Part shown: positions 1 through 8,550 of the stretch, one piece after another | Layout of the letters: each line of letters opens with the position of its first letter | How positions within the stretch are numbered: position 1 is the first letter of the stretch | From: Bacteroidaceae bacterium | GTDB lineage: Bacteria > Bacteroidota > Bacteroidia > Bacteroidales > Bacteroidaceae | Assembly (NCBI GenBank): GCA_017651245.1 | Contig: JAGCDQ010000034.1 | Coordinates: 40,715-104,714, forward strand | Reading direction: 5' to 3' | Length of the DNA: 64,000 nucleotides | Made by a program: the position numbers and the translations under genes | Notes under the pieces: generated by a model | Database searches by the model: none | What the model was told of the DNA's origin: nothing | What the model saw: the letters and a program-made list of their open reading frames with translations, nothing else

Positions 1-791
1 CAGATGGGGCGCAAATCCTTCGTGCCAACCTGCTGCATGGGTTCCTGTCCTGCTTCGCCTTTATGGTTGTTGACAAAGGGTGGATGACGATTCACTATAA
101 TGGGAGAGAACTGACGCTCGGCCCCAACGATCTGTACGTCTATTCGCCAGGCCTCCCTGTCACCATCATCGCCACCTCCGACGACTTTCACGGCTACTGC
201 CTGATGGCCGATGAGCATGTCACCATCGAAGCGCCATCCGTCCACGACCTCGTACATCTGGCCTACCTGCCCATCGTACAGCTGCATGAGCCGAAGCAGA
301 CACTGGCCACAGATGCCGCACAGCATCTAATCATGAAAATGCGCGAGATTATCGGCTATCTTCACTCTGACCATATATATAAAGGTGAGGTGTTGCGCAT
401 GCTCTATTCCATCTTCCTGCTCGACCTGCAGAATGCCCAGAACAGTGCCATCGTACACCGCCAGACGCCCCAGCGCGTTGAGGAAATCTTTATCGGCTTC
501 ATCCGTCTGCTGCCCAGCCACTTTGCCGAGCACCACGACATCGCCTTTTATGCCGACCAACTCAACATCTCTCCCGTCTATCTTTCCCGCGTGGTTCGTC
601 AGGTCACGGGGCGTACCGTCATCGACTATATCAATCAGATGCTGCTGATGGAAGCAACATTCCTGTTGCGAACCTCCCGACTGAGCATCACTCAGATTGC
701 CGACCAGCTCCACTTTGCCGACACTCCCTCCTTCAGCAAATTCTTCTCGCGCCTGAAGGGTGTGAGTCCGAAGGACTATCGGAAGGGGTGA
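1..791 (+). CDS. AraC-family transcriptional regulator (5' partial)
   Basis: The reading frame is already open at base 3, so the start lies outside the window and the ATG at 63 is probably internal. The first ~100 visible residues look like a cupin-type sensor (GWMTIHYNGRELTLGPND). The last ~100 residues carry the two helix-turn-helix units of the AraC/XylS family: LNISPVYLSRVVRQVTG and, near the C-terminus, IADQLHFADTPSFSKFF. It is therefore a DNA-binding regulator acting in the cytoplasm; its ligand and targets cannot be read from sequence. It converges with the phosphatase gene on the other strand, 47 bases away. Confidence 0.88.
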   Translation, partial: DGAQILRANLLHGFLSCFAFMVVDKGWMTIHYNGRELTLGPNDLYVYSPGLPVTIIATSDDFHGYCLMADEHVTIEAPSVHDLVHLAYLPIVQLHEPKQTLATDAAQHLIMKMREIIGYLHSDHIYKGEVLRMLYSIFLLDLQNAQNSAIVHRQTPQRVEEIFIGFIRLLPSHFAEHHDIAFYADQLNISPVYLSRVVRQVTGRTVIDYINQMLLMEATFLLRTSRLSITQIADQLHFADTPSFSKFFSRLKGVSPKDYRKG

Positions 792-838
792 GTCTCATGA
801 GATACCCTTTCCCGTATTCGTTCACGCTCTTGGGTGCG

Positions 839-1975
839 TCAATTCGTTGTCAAGACTTGAATCAGCGCGTCTAACTCCTGACGGCTCATGCCGTGAGAGA
901 GCAGAAAGTCGGAGAATGCCTTTGCATAGTCAATGTTTGGCAGTTGTGCCTCGTCGCTGACACCGGCATAGAACATCAGGCATGGGTTGAGTTTCAACAC
1001 CACTAACATGTCGCATACATCACGGTCTTTTTCGGGTGTGACGCCATAAAAATTGTCATAGGTGGTCAGATAGTCTGCCACCATCTCCTCATACGTCGCT
1101 CCGCACAATCCCTCCAGCAAGGCACATACATAACCTGTGCGGTCCTTGCCCTCCATGCAATGCACGACATAAGGGGCTGGGTGCTTCGGAAGTTCCTTCA
1201 GTGCTGCAATCAGTCGGTTGTTGAAGTCATCTGCCGTAGGATTAGCCTTCAGTGGGCACAGTATCACGTTGCCTTCATCCCAGAGTGAGCGGCTGTAGGG
1301 AGGCATGTCGTAGCCCAGTATATCCTCCTCTGTGTCAGCGAGGTTGAGCACAGTCTTCACCTTTGACTTTTCCAGATATTCCGATACATAGTTGCATCGG
1401 CTGATAATGTTGGAGAACGGTGTTGTACTGCGATGCAGCACGCCGTTGACAATCTTGCCGGTTTTCACGGCGCGGGCATTAGCAAACTGCGCATCGGAGA
1501 TGTCGGCATAATTGTTGCGGTCGTAGGTGTATGACAAACTCATCGCTTTTTGTACGTCGAGACAGCCCCCCTTTTGCTTCATCCTGATGGTGATGCTGTG
1601 TCCCTCCAGTCCTTTGAGTTCCTGAGGCAGTCCGGTGTTGGTGGCTGTGAAACTGATGCTGGGATAGCTGGGATAAGCCACACACAGGAATTCTCCATTG
1701 CGGTTGTAGTACCCATTGTAGTAGGGCACATCGTATGTTTTGCCGTCAAGAGTGATGCTGACGAGGTCGCCGAGTGTGAATCCAGCTTTTTCCATATCTG
1801 CTTCCGTGAAATCCAGCATGGCTCCGTCAAATTCGTTATACGACGAAATCTTGCCTTGCAGCATGGGTTCCTCAACGGAGATGCCACTGTTGTCGGTACA
1901 ACTTGTCAGCACCGACATGACCATGAGCAGCGATAGGGTCGCTGCCATCATAAAGTACTTCTTCTTACTATCCAT
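839..1975 (-). CDS. Lipoprotein tyrosine phosphatase (Y_phosphatase3-like)
   Basis: The protein begins with a lipoprotein signal (hydrophobic run ending LTSC), so it should be anchored in the envelope. The second half contains HCMEGKDRTG, the CX5R phosphate-binding loop of protein tyrosine phosphatases, with catalytic Cys near residue 273, and an upstream FSNIISRCNYVSEYLE segment typical of the bacterial tyrosine/serine phosphatase family PF13350. The N-terminal ~110 residues are an unrecognised beta-rich domain. I chose the ATG at 1975 (MDSKKKYF) over the one at 1984; both lie just after a promoter at 2007-2014. It is transcribed divergently from the esterase gene. The substrate is unknown. 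Confidence 0.85.
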   Translation of the reverse strand: MDSKKKYFMMAATLSLLMVMSVLTSCTDNSGISVEEPMLQGKISSYNEFDGAMLDFTEADMEKAGFTLGDLVSITLDGKTYDVPYYNGYYNRNGEFLCVAYPSYPSISFTATNTGLPQELKGLEGHSITIRMKQKGGCLDVQKAMSLSYTYDRNNYADISDAQFANARAVKTGKIVNGVLHRSTTPFSNIISRCNYVSEYLEKSKVKTVLNLADTEEDILGYDMPPYSRSLWDEGNVILCPLKANPTADDFNNRLIAALKELPKHPAPYVVHCMEGKDRTGYVCALLEGLCGATYEEMVADYLTTYDNFYGVTPEKDRDVCDMLVVLKLNPCLMFYAGVSDEAQLPNIDYAKAFSDFLLSHGMSRQELDALIQVLTTN

Positions 1976-2003
1976 AATTCTCATATATTTTTTTCAAAAT
2001 CAA

Positions 2004-2051
2004 TTGCAAAGATAATGATTGTTACCTGAATTATCGTTATCTTTGCATCGA
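2004..2051. promoter_or_regulatory. Bidirectional promoter module, copy A
   Basis: A TATCTTTG box faces right at 2038-2045 (toward the esterase) and its mirror CAAAGATA at 2007-2014 faces left (toward the phosphatase), giving divergent transcription from one palindromic 48-bp block. A copy with about 43 of 48 bases identical lies at 12491-12538. Confidence 0.8.
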
Positions 2052-2083
2052 TTTATATGAATGTTTACCCAAAGAATGACAAT

Positions 2084-3475
2084 ATGAAGACTTTGAAGCA
2101 CTTTTTCGGGACAATGCTGATGGCGTGCATCCCATTCGCAGCAAACGCACAGTTCATGATGTTAGGAGGCGGTAATCCTGCCAGACAGGACAGCCTTCGC
2201 AAGATCGCTGCTGCCGACTATGCCGACATGCTGGCAAAGGTGGGGGTAGGGCAGCCTCGTGAAGGTCGCCAGCCCAACAGTCAGGACGAAAGCAAGCATC
2301 CCAACTATGATGAGCTGATAGCGAATCCTTATCCTTTCTATCCTGATCCGCTCGTGACTGAAAGCGGCAAGAAAGTCACCAGTGCCAAGATGTGGAATAA
2401 GGTGCGCCGTCCAGAAATCGTGCGCCTGTTCGAGGACAATGTCTATGGGCGTATTCCCGACAATGTGCCAGGTGTGAAATGGGAAGTCACCAACGAAGAG
2501 AAAAAGGAATTTGCCGGAAAGCCTGTGGTGGTGCGTTATTTGAAGGGTGTGGTCGATCATTCGAGCTATCCTGCCATCACCGTGGAGATTCAGGCCAATG
2601 TGGTCTATCCTGAGGGCAAGCAGAACCTGCCTGTCATCATAGAGTTTGGATTCGGAGGCGGTGACCCCACGCGCAGTCGTGCTGGTTCCGTGTCGTGGCA
2701 GCAGATGGTCATCGAACGTGGATGGGCTGCCGCCACCATCAACCCCTCTTCCATCCAAGCCGATTCAGGCTCTGGTTTGACGAACGGCATCATTGGTCTC
2801 TGCAACAAAGGGGAGCATCGTCAACCCACCGACTGGGGTTCACTCCGCGCATGGGGCTGGGGACTGTCACGACTGATAGATTACCTTGAGACCGACAAGA
2901 CTTTCGATGCCACCAAGTGTGCCATTGAGGGTGTGTCCCGTTATGGCAAGGCATCCCTCGTGGCGATGGCATTCGAGGAGCGCATTGCAGCAGGGTTCAT
3001 CGCCTCGTCAGGCAAGGCTGGTGCAGCAGGATGGCGTCGTGACTGTGGTGAGAGCATCGGCAACATCGTCTCCAACGAGGAGTACCACTGGGTGTGCGGC
3101 AACCTCATCAAGTATGGCACAGACCCGATGACGGAAAATGACCTCCCTGTCGATCAGCACGAATTGATAGCCCTTTGTGCCCCACGCGCCTGTTTTATTT
3201 CCACAGGCAGTTGGAACGGTGATAAATGGCAGGATGTGGTGGGCTCGTTCATCTCAGCCTCCAAGGCATCGCCTGTCTATGAACTGTTGGGTTACAAAGG
3301 TGTGGGCACCGACCTCTTCCCGTGCATGGACAATGGTCTGATGGAGGGGCGTCTCACTTATCGTCAGCACCACGGCGGTCATGAAGCAGGTCCCAACTGG
3401 CCGTTTTTCCTCGACTTCTTCGAACGTGAAGTGGTCAATCAGTCCACGTCAGACTCTCTAAGGAGCATACAATAG
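2084..3475 (+). CDS. CE15-like glucuronoyl/carbohydrate esterase, secreted
   Basis: This is an alpha/beta-hydrolase with a cleavable signal peptide (hydrophobic run ending AANAQ). The nucleophile motif GVSRYGK is the G-x-S-R-x-G-K signature of carbohydrate esterase family 15, whose characterised members cleave ester bonds between lignin and glucuronic acid on xylan. A late RQHHGGHEAGPNWPFFLDF segment supplies a plausible catalytic His. The ATG at 2084 (MKTLKHFF) is preferred to the one at 2057 because it starts the signal peptide and leaves a normal leader after the promoter box at 2038. No SusC/SusD genes are adjacent, so it is not visibly part of a polysaccharide utilisation locus. Exact substrate is inferred only from family. 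Confidence 0.8.
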   Translation: MKTLKHFFGTMLMACIPFAANAQFMMLGGGNPARQDSLRKIAAADYADMLAKVGVGQPREGRQPNSQDESKHPNYDELIANPYPFYPDPLVTESGKKVTSAKMWNKVRRPEIVRLFEDNVYGRIPDNVPGVKWEVTNEEKKEFAGKPVVVRYLKGVVDHSSYPAITVEIQANVVYPEGKQNLPVIIEFGFGGGDPTRSRAGSVSWQQMVIERGWAAATINPSSIQADSGSGLTNGIIGLCNKGEHRQPTDWGSLRAWGWGLSRLIDYLETDKTFDATKCAIEGVSRYGKASLVAMAFEERIAAGFIASSGKAGAAGWRRDCGESIGNIVSNEEYHWVCGNLIKYGTDPMTENDLPVDQHELIALCAPRACFISTGSWNGDKWQDVVGSFISASKASPVYELLGYKGVGTDLFPCMDNGLMEGRLTYRQHHGGHEAGPNWPFFLDFFEREVVNQSTSDSLRSIQ

Positions 3476-3601
3476 CCTTCAAAGAAGAAAGGTTAACATC
3501 AAAAAATGGTTCCTCGATGTGAAAGCATAATCCATGCCTATCATCGTTTTTGGGTATCAGGTTACGCCAAGTGAGTATGGTGTGATAAAGAATAGGTATC
3601 A

Positions 3602-3636
3602 GCCACCCCCTTTCTAACAGGGAGTGGCTTTGTTTT
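3602..3636 (+). terminator. Rho-independent terminator
   Basis: A hairpin with arms GCCACCCCCT / AGGGAGTGGC (one mismatch) and an 7-base loop is followed by TTTGTTTT. It ends the esterase transcript. Confidence 0.75.
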
Positions 3637-3651
3637 ACTGAATTTAAGGTA

Positions 3652-3683
3652 TTGCAGGCATGGTTCTTTTCATCGTACCTTTG
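3652..3683 (+). promoter_or_regulatory. Promoter of methyltransferase gene
   Basis: TTG at 3652-3654 and TACCTTTG at 3676-3683, 21 bases apart, fit the Bacteroidetes -33/-7 pattern. The leader is about 70 nt. Confidence 0.7.
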
Positions 3684-3758
3684 CAAAAAAATTATAACTG
3701 TTTTACAAAAAAGAGCATAAGGTATGAGGATTAGGATCTCAAGTAAAAGATAAGAACT

Positions 3759-4370
3759 ATGGGACTTTTAAAGACTTTTTTTACTAATTGCGCGCATCCG
3801 CAAGGACGGATGGGACGCGCGATGCTGAAGTTTATGAATTGGTGTCATGCACCATTGACGAACTGGGGACTGAGCCTCGTTGAGATTCAGGACGGATGGA
3901 CGATGCTCGACATCGGATGCGGGGGTGGAGCAACCCTGCAGCGACTCCTGAAACGAAGCAAGAACGGAACGGTCTATGGCATTGATATCTCGGAGGAGAG
4001 TGTGGCAAAGGCTCGTGCGGTCAATGCAGACGTGCTCAACAAACAGGTGTTCATCCGTCAAGGATCTGCCGAGAAGCTGCCTTACAAGAACGAGTCGTTC
4101 GATCTTGTGACAGCTGTTGAGACGGTGTATTTCTGGCCAAACCTCCCCAACTGCCTGCAAGAGGTGCGCCGAGTGCTGAAACCTGGTGGCCATTTCGTCA
4201 TCATGGTGGAGGTGGCTGACGAGGACTCCAAGTGGACGAAACTGGTGGACGGTATGACGGCATATCCACCAGAACAGCTGAAAGCCATGCTGGACGATGC
4301 AGGCTTCATCCAAACAACGTTCCATCGTAAGAAACCTTCATACGCCACTATTCTCGGTGTGAATGCATAA
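3759..4370 (+). CDS. Class I SAM-dependent methyltransferase
   Basis: The protein carries motif I LDIGCGGGATLQRLL (SAM-binding glycine loop, about residues 51-65), an acidic ribose-binding position (YGIDISEES), motif II-like KLPYKNESFDLVTAVE and KPGGHF, all in the order expected for a Methyltransf_11/25 fold. There is no signal peptide, so it works in the cytoplasm. At 203 residues it is of normal length for a single-domain enzyme. The methyl acceptor cannot be named: neighbours give no pathway clue, and it has its own promoter and terminator. Confidence 0.85.
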   Translation: MGLLKTFFTNCAHPQGRMGRAMLKFMNWCHAPLTNWGLSLVEIQDGWTMLDIGCGGGATLQRLLKRSKNGTVYGIDISEESVAKARAVNADVLNKQVFIRQGSAEKLPYKNESFDLVTAVETVYFWPNLPNCLQEVRRVLKPGGHFVIMVEVADEDSKWTKLVDGMTAYPPEQLKAMLDDAGFIQTTFHRKKPSYATILGVNA

Positions 4371-4385
4371 CAAAAGTGGATAGGG

Positions 4386-4408
4386 CAGACATCTTGACGT
4401 CTGTTTTT
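4386..4408 (+). terminator. Short terminator after methyltransferase
   Basis: CAGAC / GTCTG arms around an 8-base loop, followed by TTTTT. Confidence 0.5.
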
Positions 4409-4537
4409 CTCTGTTTTTCTTGGAAGTGCTGCCAGCCGTAGGCTATTCTGAGTTGTCGGGCAAGGGCTGTTGAGCTCGTTTGAACAGAACTTGAACGATG
4501 ACTTAGAATGTAACCTTTAAAATTAATCAGTAAAATA

Positions 4538-4570
4538 TTTGGAGGAGTGGGGAAGAAAGTTGTACCTTTG
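4538..4570 (+). promoter_or_regulatory. Promoter of GH3 lipoprotein gene
   Basis: TTTG at 4538-4541 and TACCTTTG at 4563-4570, 21 bases apart. Confidence 0.75.
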
Positions 4571-4617
4571 CCCAAGAAACCTAAATGTATAATTAAAACA
4601 TACCCAAACTACAAACT

Positions 4618-5790
4618 ATGAAACAATCAAAGCTATGGATGCTCGCCGCCATCCTTGCCTGTGGCACACTTTTATTCACATCATGTTCGGACGATGACTC
4701 ATCCTCTGGTTCATCAAATGAGGAGGAAGAACAACTCCGACAAATGACGCTGCGCGAAAAGGTGGGACAGATGTTCTACGTTCGTCCAGAGACGCTCGCT
4801 CCCTCGATAGAGTGGAATTCTTATGATGACTTGCAGATAGACCCTCTGCAGGAAGTGACGGATGAAATGAAGCGCGTGAATGAGCAGTACCCTGTGGGCG
4901 GTGTCATCCTCTATGCTTGGAACATTGATGATGAGAAACAGTTGGCACAGATCATCTCAGACATTCGGAAACTCAAGGGACAGCCCGTGCTGTGCATCGA
5001 TGAGGAAGGCGGTCGTGTTGCCCGCATTGCTCAGAACCCGAACTTCGACGTGGAGGTGATTGGTCCGATGGGTGATATTGGCAAGACGGGCGACCCGAAA
5101 AACGCTTATCATGCAGGCAACGTGATAGGCACCTATCTGAGCAAGTATGGCTTCGACATTGACTTTGCACCTGTGGCAGACGTGAACACGAACCCCGACA
5201 ACATCATCATTGGCGCCCGTGCGTTCTCAGACGATCCTCAGGTGGCTGCCCCGATGGTGACCAACTATCTGCAGGGCTTGAAGGATGCCGGAATCGTGGG
5301 ATGCGTCAAGCATTTCCCTGGTCATGGAGACACTCAGAACGACTCGCACACAGGCTATGTGCAGTCGCTGAAGACGTGGGAGGAGATGAAGGACAGCGAG
5401 ATGGTCACTTTCAAGGCTGGTATCCAATGGGGCTGTCAGTTGATCATGACCGCTCATATTGCCGTGCCTAATGTGACGAACTCCGACATTCCCTCTACGC
5501 TCTCGTCTGTTGTTCTGCAAGACAAGCTCCGTGGTGAACTGGGCTATCAGAACATCATCATCACCGATGGCATGGAGATGGGCGCCATCACCCAGCACTA
5601 TTCCAGTGGCGAAGCTGCTGTGCGCAGCATTCAGGCAGGAGTGGACATCGTGCTGGGTCCAAAGGATTTCATCGAAGCCTTTGATGCTGTGATGGAAGCA
5701 GTGGAGACTGGAACCATCACCGAGGAGCGCATCAATCAGAGTGTGCGCCGCATCCTGAAAATGAAAAAGGGCTTGAAAAGCAATCGCTAA
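4618..5790 (+). CDS. Glycoside hydrolase family 3 lipoprotein (NagZ-like beta-N-acetylhexosaminidase)
   Basis: A lipoprotein signal (LLFTSC, then DDDSSSG) points to envelope anchoring. The 340-residue body is a single GH3 barrel: CIDEEGGRVARI, the NagZ hallmark VKHFPGHGDTQNDSHTG (His/Asp dyad loop), and IITDGMEMGAI with the likely nucleophile Asp near residue 317. Presence of the KH(F/Y)PGHGDT loop and absence of the second (C-terminal) GH3 domain place it with beta-N-acetylglucosaminidases such as NagZ, which trim GlcNAc from peptidoglycan fragments or glycans. Its export makes it different from cytoplasmic NagZ. It is a single-gene unit between a promoter and a strong terminator. Confidence 0.87.
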   Translation: MKQSKLWMLAAILACGTLLFTSCSDDDSSSGSSNEEEEQLRQMTLREKVGQMFYVRPETLAPSIEWNSYDDLQIDPLQEVTDEMKRVNEQYPVGGVILYAWNIDDEKQLAQIISDIRKLKGQPVLCIDEEGGRVARIAQNPNFDVEVIGPMGDIGKTGDPKNAYHAGNVIGTYLSKYGFDIDFAPVADVNTNPDNIIIGARAFSDDPQVAAPMVTNYLQGLKDAGIVGCVKHFPGHGDTQNDSHTGYVQSLKTWEEMKDSEMVTFKAGIQWGCQLIMTAHIAVPNVTNSDIPSTLSSVVLQDKLRGELGYQNIIITDGMEMGAITQHYSSGEAAVRSIQAGVDIVLGPKDFIEAFDAVMEAVETGTITEERINQSVRRILKMKKGLKSNR

Positions 5791-5810
5791 CCGCTGAACG
5801 CTAACCGAAA

Positions 5811-5850
5811 AGAAGAGACTCTCACTCAATAGGGTGGGAGCCTCTTCTTT
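5811..5850 (+). terminator. Strong terminator after GH3 gene
   Basis: A 15-position stem (AGAAGAG...CTCTTCT outer arms, CTC/GAG and CAC/GTG inner pairs, one mismatch) is followed by TT and a T-rich stretch. Confidence 0.75.
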
Positions 5851-5894
5851 GACCTTTGACCTTGAACTTTTGCAAAAAAAAAGTTGGGTAAATG

Positions 5895-5926
5895 TTTGGA
5901 GGTTTCGGCGAAATGATGTAACTTTG
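5895..5926 (+). promoter_or_regulatory. Promoter of C10 protease gene
   Basis: TTTG at 5895-5898 and TAACTTTG at 5919-5926, 20 bases apart, about 100 nt before the start codon. The surrounding 30 bases resemble the GH3 promoter (TTTGGAGG after the -33 box in both). Confidence 0.75.
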
Positions 5927-6024
5927 CCCACAGAAATAGTTTATGTAAGAATTGACTAGAAAGGCACCTTGCTGTGAAGTTTGATGCCCTTGCGCGCAGA
6001 ACAACTTAACACATAACACATACT

Positions 6025-8478
6025 ATGACAACAAATCAAGCAATGAGATGGTATTCTAAGGTGGCGGTGACGCTGCTCTTGATGCTTGCGACCATGATGG
6101 CGTGGGCAGAGCCTGTTTCGGAGAGTGAGGCACGTGAGAAGGCTGCTCAGTTCTTGCTTTCCTTGAGGGGCAATGCCTCGTCTGTGAGAAATGCGCAGCG
6201 CCTCGGCGGTTCCGAAGGCTTCGGTGCAACGCTCAGGGCTGTTGAAGTTCAAAAGGATTATTATGTGTTTAACATCGAATCGGATGGTGGTTACGTGATA
6301 GTGAGTGGTGATGACTGCGTGGGTGACAACCTCGTGCTGGGTTACGCCACTCAAGGTGGTTTCAACGCTGAACGCATCCCTGACAACCTGAAGTGGTGGC
6401 TCGACACCACGGCAGAAGGCATCGCCCACCTCAGAGCCCTTGGCGTGAAGGCGACCAGTGTGCCGCTCCACGAGGACATTGCTCCCATGGTGACCGCCAA
6501 GTGGGATCAGAGATATCCTTACAATATTACCTGCCCTATGAAAGGCGAGAAACAGACTCTCTGCGGCTGTATGGCTACGGCACTGGCACAGGTGATGTAC
6601 TATCACCGCTGGCCACAGGCTCCCATTGCTGGAGAATTGCCTTCATATACTATGGCTGACGGCACGGTGATTCCCGCTCTTGAGCCCGTGGCGTTCGACT
6701 GGGAAAACATGACGGACCATTACGATGAATCCTCAACCGAAGAACAGATGTTGCCTGTTGCCACACTGATGCGTTACTGCGGACAGTCGGTGCAAATGGA
6801 TTATGCTCCTGAGGTATCCAATGGTGTGTTGTATGATCTTGACCTGCTGGTCAACAGCTTCGGCTACGACCCTGGAGTCTATTGTGTTCAATCCGACGAT
6901 TACACCGTGAGCGGCTGGGATGCTCTGCTATACAGCGAGCTGAGCGAGGGTCGTCCACTGGTCTTTGCCGGACACTCCATGATCGGTGGTCATGCCTTTG
7001 TCATCGATGGCTACAAGGTGCAGAACGGTGAGGGCTACTTCAGCGTCAACTGGGGCTGGGCTGGTGGTTATGACGGCTTCTACAAACTCAATCTGCTCAA
7101 CCCTCCTGCCTCCGGCAATAGCAACACCAAGGACGGCTACACCCTTCGCCAGATAGCGCTCATCGGACTGAAGCCGTGCCTCGCCCCCCCGGCTAAGTAC
7201 TACCGCCAACTCTACTCAAGCGAATGGAATCATAAGACGGAGAAAGGACCGGAGATTTCCATGGCGAACCTGTCTTACCGACCTGGCACTTTCGATATCG
7301 CCCTCGTCAGCCGTAACAGCGACGGCACGCCCGATTACTATAGTGTCGTTTTCCAGAACAAGGTCACAGTCCCGGGCTTCAGCGTTGCCTCACTCCTTTC
7401 AGGTGGATTCGTGGGCTTCTATCAACTGGTGCTGACAGAGGAAGTGTGCAACGATATGTTCAAGAACCTTGCTCCCGGACGCTATGACCTCATGTTTGTC
7501 GGCAGGGAGGATGTTGAGGGCGCCCCATGGCAGCCAGTCTTTGGCTCTAACAGCTACATCGAAGTGGTCGTCGGAGAGGCTGGCAAGATGACGGAGTTGA
7601 TTCTCCATCCGCACCCACAGCTCTCACTCATCGACTCGGACATCCATGTGGAGGGTCTGAAGCAGTGGGGCATCAGGCAGGAGGTCACTGCCAGCTTCCA
7701 CAACGCTTCTGCCGATGACTATATGGGGTCAGTGAATTGTGGATTATATCGTATTGAAGACGGCGTGCTGACGGATAAGATTTTCGAAAACCCAACCGGC
7801 ATCATGATAGAAGCGAACGTCAGCGCAGATATTGACTTCTGTTTCTCCGCCCCAAAGGATGGGGAGTATGTGCTTCTGCTGACAAAGGTTGGGAACGAGG
7901 ACGTAAAGGACATGGCGCTGGCTGACATCATGCAGCTATCCGACTATCTGGGACACAAACTCATCACTTTCGACAATCTGGGCTTCGTCTGCCGAGGTGT
8001 CGAATATAGCGAGACAAACAAGGATGACAAAACTGTAGGTGTCTTCAAATACTCTCTGGAAAATGGCACACCGTTGGACTACGATGCCGCTATCGAGTTC
8101 ATTTTCTATCGCCGTAACGATTCCGGTGAGGAAGAAGTCGTGATGTTCCAAGGCATACCTTTCTTCTATGAGAACATATGGGTCAGCAGTAACAACAGCC
8201 TCGACCACACCATCACGCTTCCTGAGCCGCTGGCGCCCGGCGTCTATGACATCAAAATGTACATCGCCTGCGATTTCTATAGCCTTTTTATGTCAGACTA
8301 CTTTGTCTTTGACACAAAAACTTTGACCATCGGCGACGAAACTATAATTGACAATGGACAATTGACAATGGACAATGATGGTGAGTGGTACACCATTGAT
8401 GGGCGTAAGCTGGATGGCAAACCGACCGTGAAGGGCATCTACATTGCGAACGGAAGAAAATTGAGTATTGAAAATTAA
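6025..8478 (+). CDS. C10-family (streptopain-like) cysteine protease with T9SS-type tail
   Basis: After a signal peptide (ending MAWAEP) comes a propeptide (about residues 30-140, with YYVFNIESDGGYVIVSGDD, the Spi-type inhibitor motif) and the papain-like C10 catalytic domain. The nucleophile is Cys182 in CGCMATALAQVMYYH and the general base His is in GGHAFVIDGY (about residue 323), followed by the oxyanion-stabilising NWGWAGGYDGFY. Residues 380-770 are beta-rich and unassigned. The last ~35 residues (WYTIDGRKL...KGIYIANGRKL) match the short tail of Prevotella proteins exported by type IX secretion. A short peptide encoded by a DNA micro-repeat (8346-8377) sits just before that tail. Likely a surface or secreted protease related to interpain/SpeB. 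Confidence 0.9.
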   Translation: MTTNQAMRWYSKVAVTLLLMLATMMAWAEPVSESEAREKAAQFLLSLRGNASSVRNAQRLGGSEGFGATLRAVEVQKDYYVFNIESDGGYVIVSGDDCVGDNLVLGYATQGGFNAERIPDNLKWWLDTTAEGIAHLRALGVKATSVPLHEDIAPMVTAKWDQRYPYNITCPMKGEKQTLCGCMATALAQVMYYHRWPQAPIAGELPSYTMADGTVIPALEPVAFDWENMTDHYDESSTEEQMLPVATLMRYCGQSVQMDYAPEVSNGVLYDLDLLVNSFGYDPGVYCVQSDDYTVSGWDALLYSELSEGRPLVFAGHSMIGGHAFVIDGYKVQNGEGYFSVNWGWAGGYDGFYKLNLLNPPASGNSNTKDGYTLRQIALIGLKPCLAPPAKYYRQLYSSEWNHKTEKGPEISMANLSYRPGTFDIALVSRNSDGTPDYYSVVFQNKVTVPGFSVASLLSGGFVGFYQLVLTEEVCNDMFKNLAPGRYDLMFVGREDVEGAPWQPVFGSNSYIEVVVGEAGKMTELILHPHPQLSLIDSDIHVEGLKQWGIRQEVTASFHNASADDYMGSVNCGLYRIEDGVLTDKIFENPTGIMIEANVSADIDFCFSAPKDGEYVLLLTKVGNEDVKDMALADIMQLSDYLGHKLITFDNLGFVCRGVEYSETNKDDKTVGVFKYSLENGTPLDYDAAIEFIFYRRNDSGEEEVVMFQGIPFFYENIWVSSNNSLDHTITLPEPLAPGVYDIKMYIACDFYSLFMSDYFVFDTKTLTIGDETIIDNGQLTMDNDGEWYTIDGRKLDGKPTVKGIYIANGRKLSIEN
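8346..8377 (+). repeat. Micro-repeat TTGACAATGGACAA inside C10 gene
   Basis: Two tandem units of ATTGACAATGGACA lie in frame in the linker before the sorting tail and encode IDNGQLTMDN. Related strings occur at 13666-13700 and 14857-14873. Confidence 0.7.
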
Positions 8479-8511
8479 AAGTTCAAGAGTTCAAGAAGTT
8501 CAAAGTTGGGG

Positions 8512-8550
8512 GAATCTGCTCACACTCGAAAGTGTGGGCAGATTCTGTTT
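8512..8550. terminator. Shared terminator between convergent protease genes
   Basis: GAATCTGC-t-CACACT / AGTGTG-g-GCAGATTC arms with loop CGAA, then TGTTT. It lies between the ends of the C10 and M6 protease genes and can serve both. Just upstream, GTTCAAGA-like octamers repeat three times (8481-8503). Confidence 0.8.
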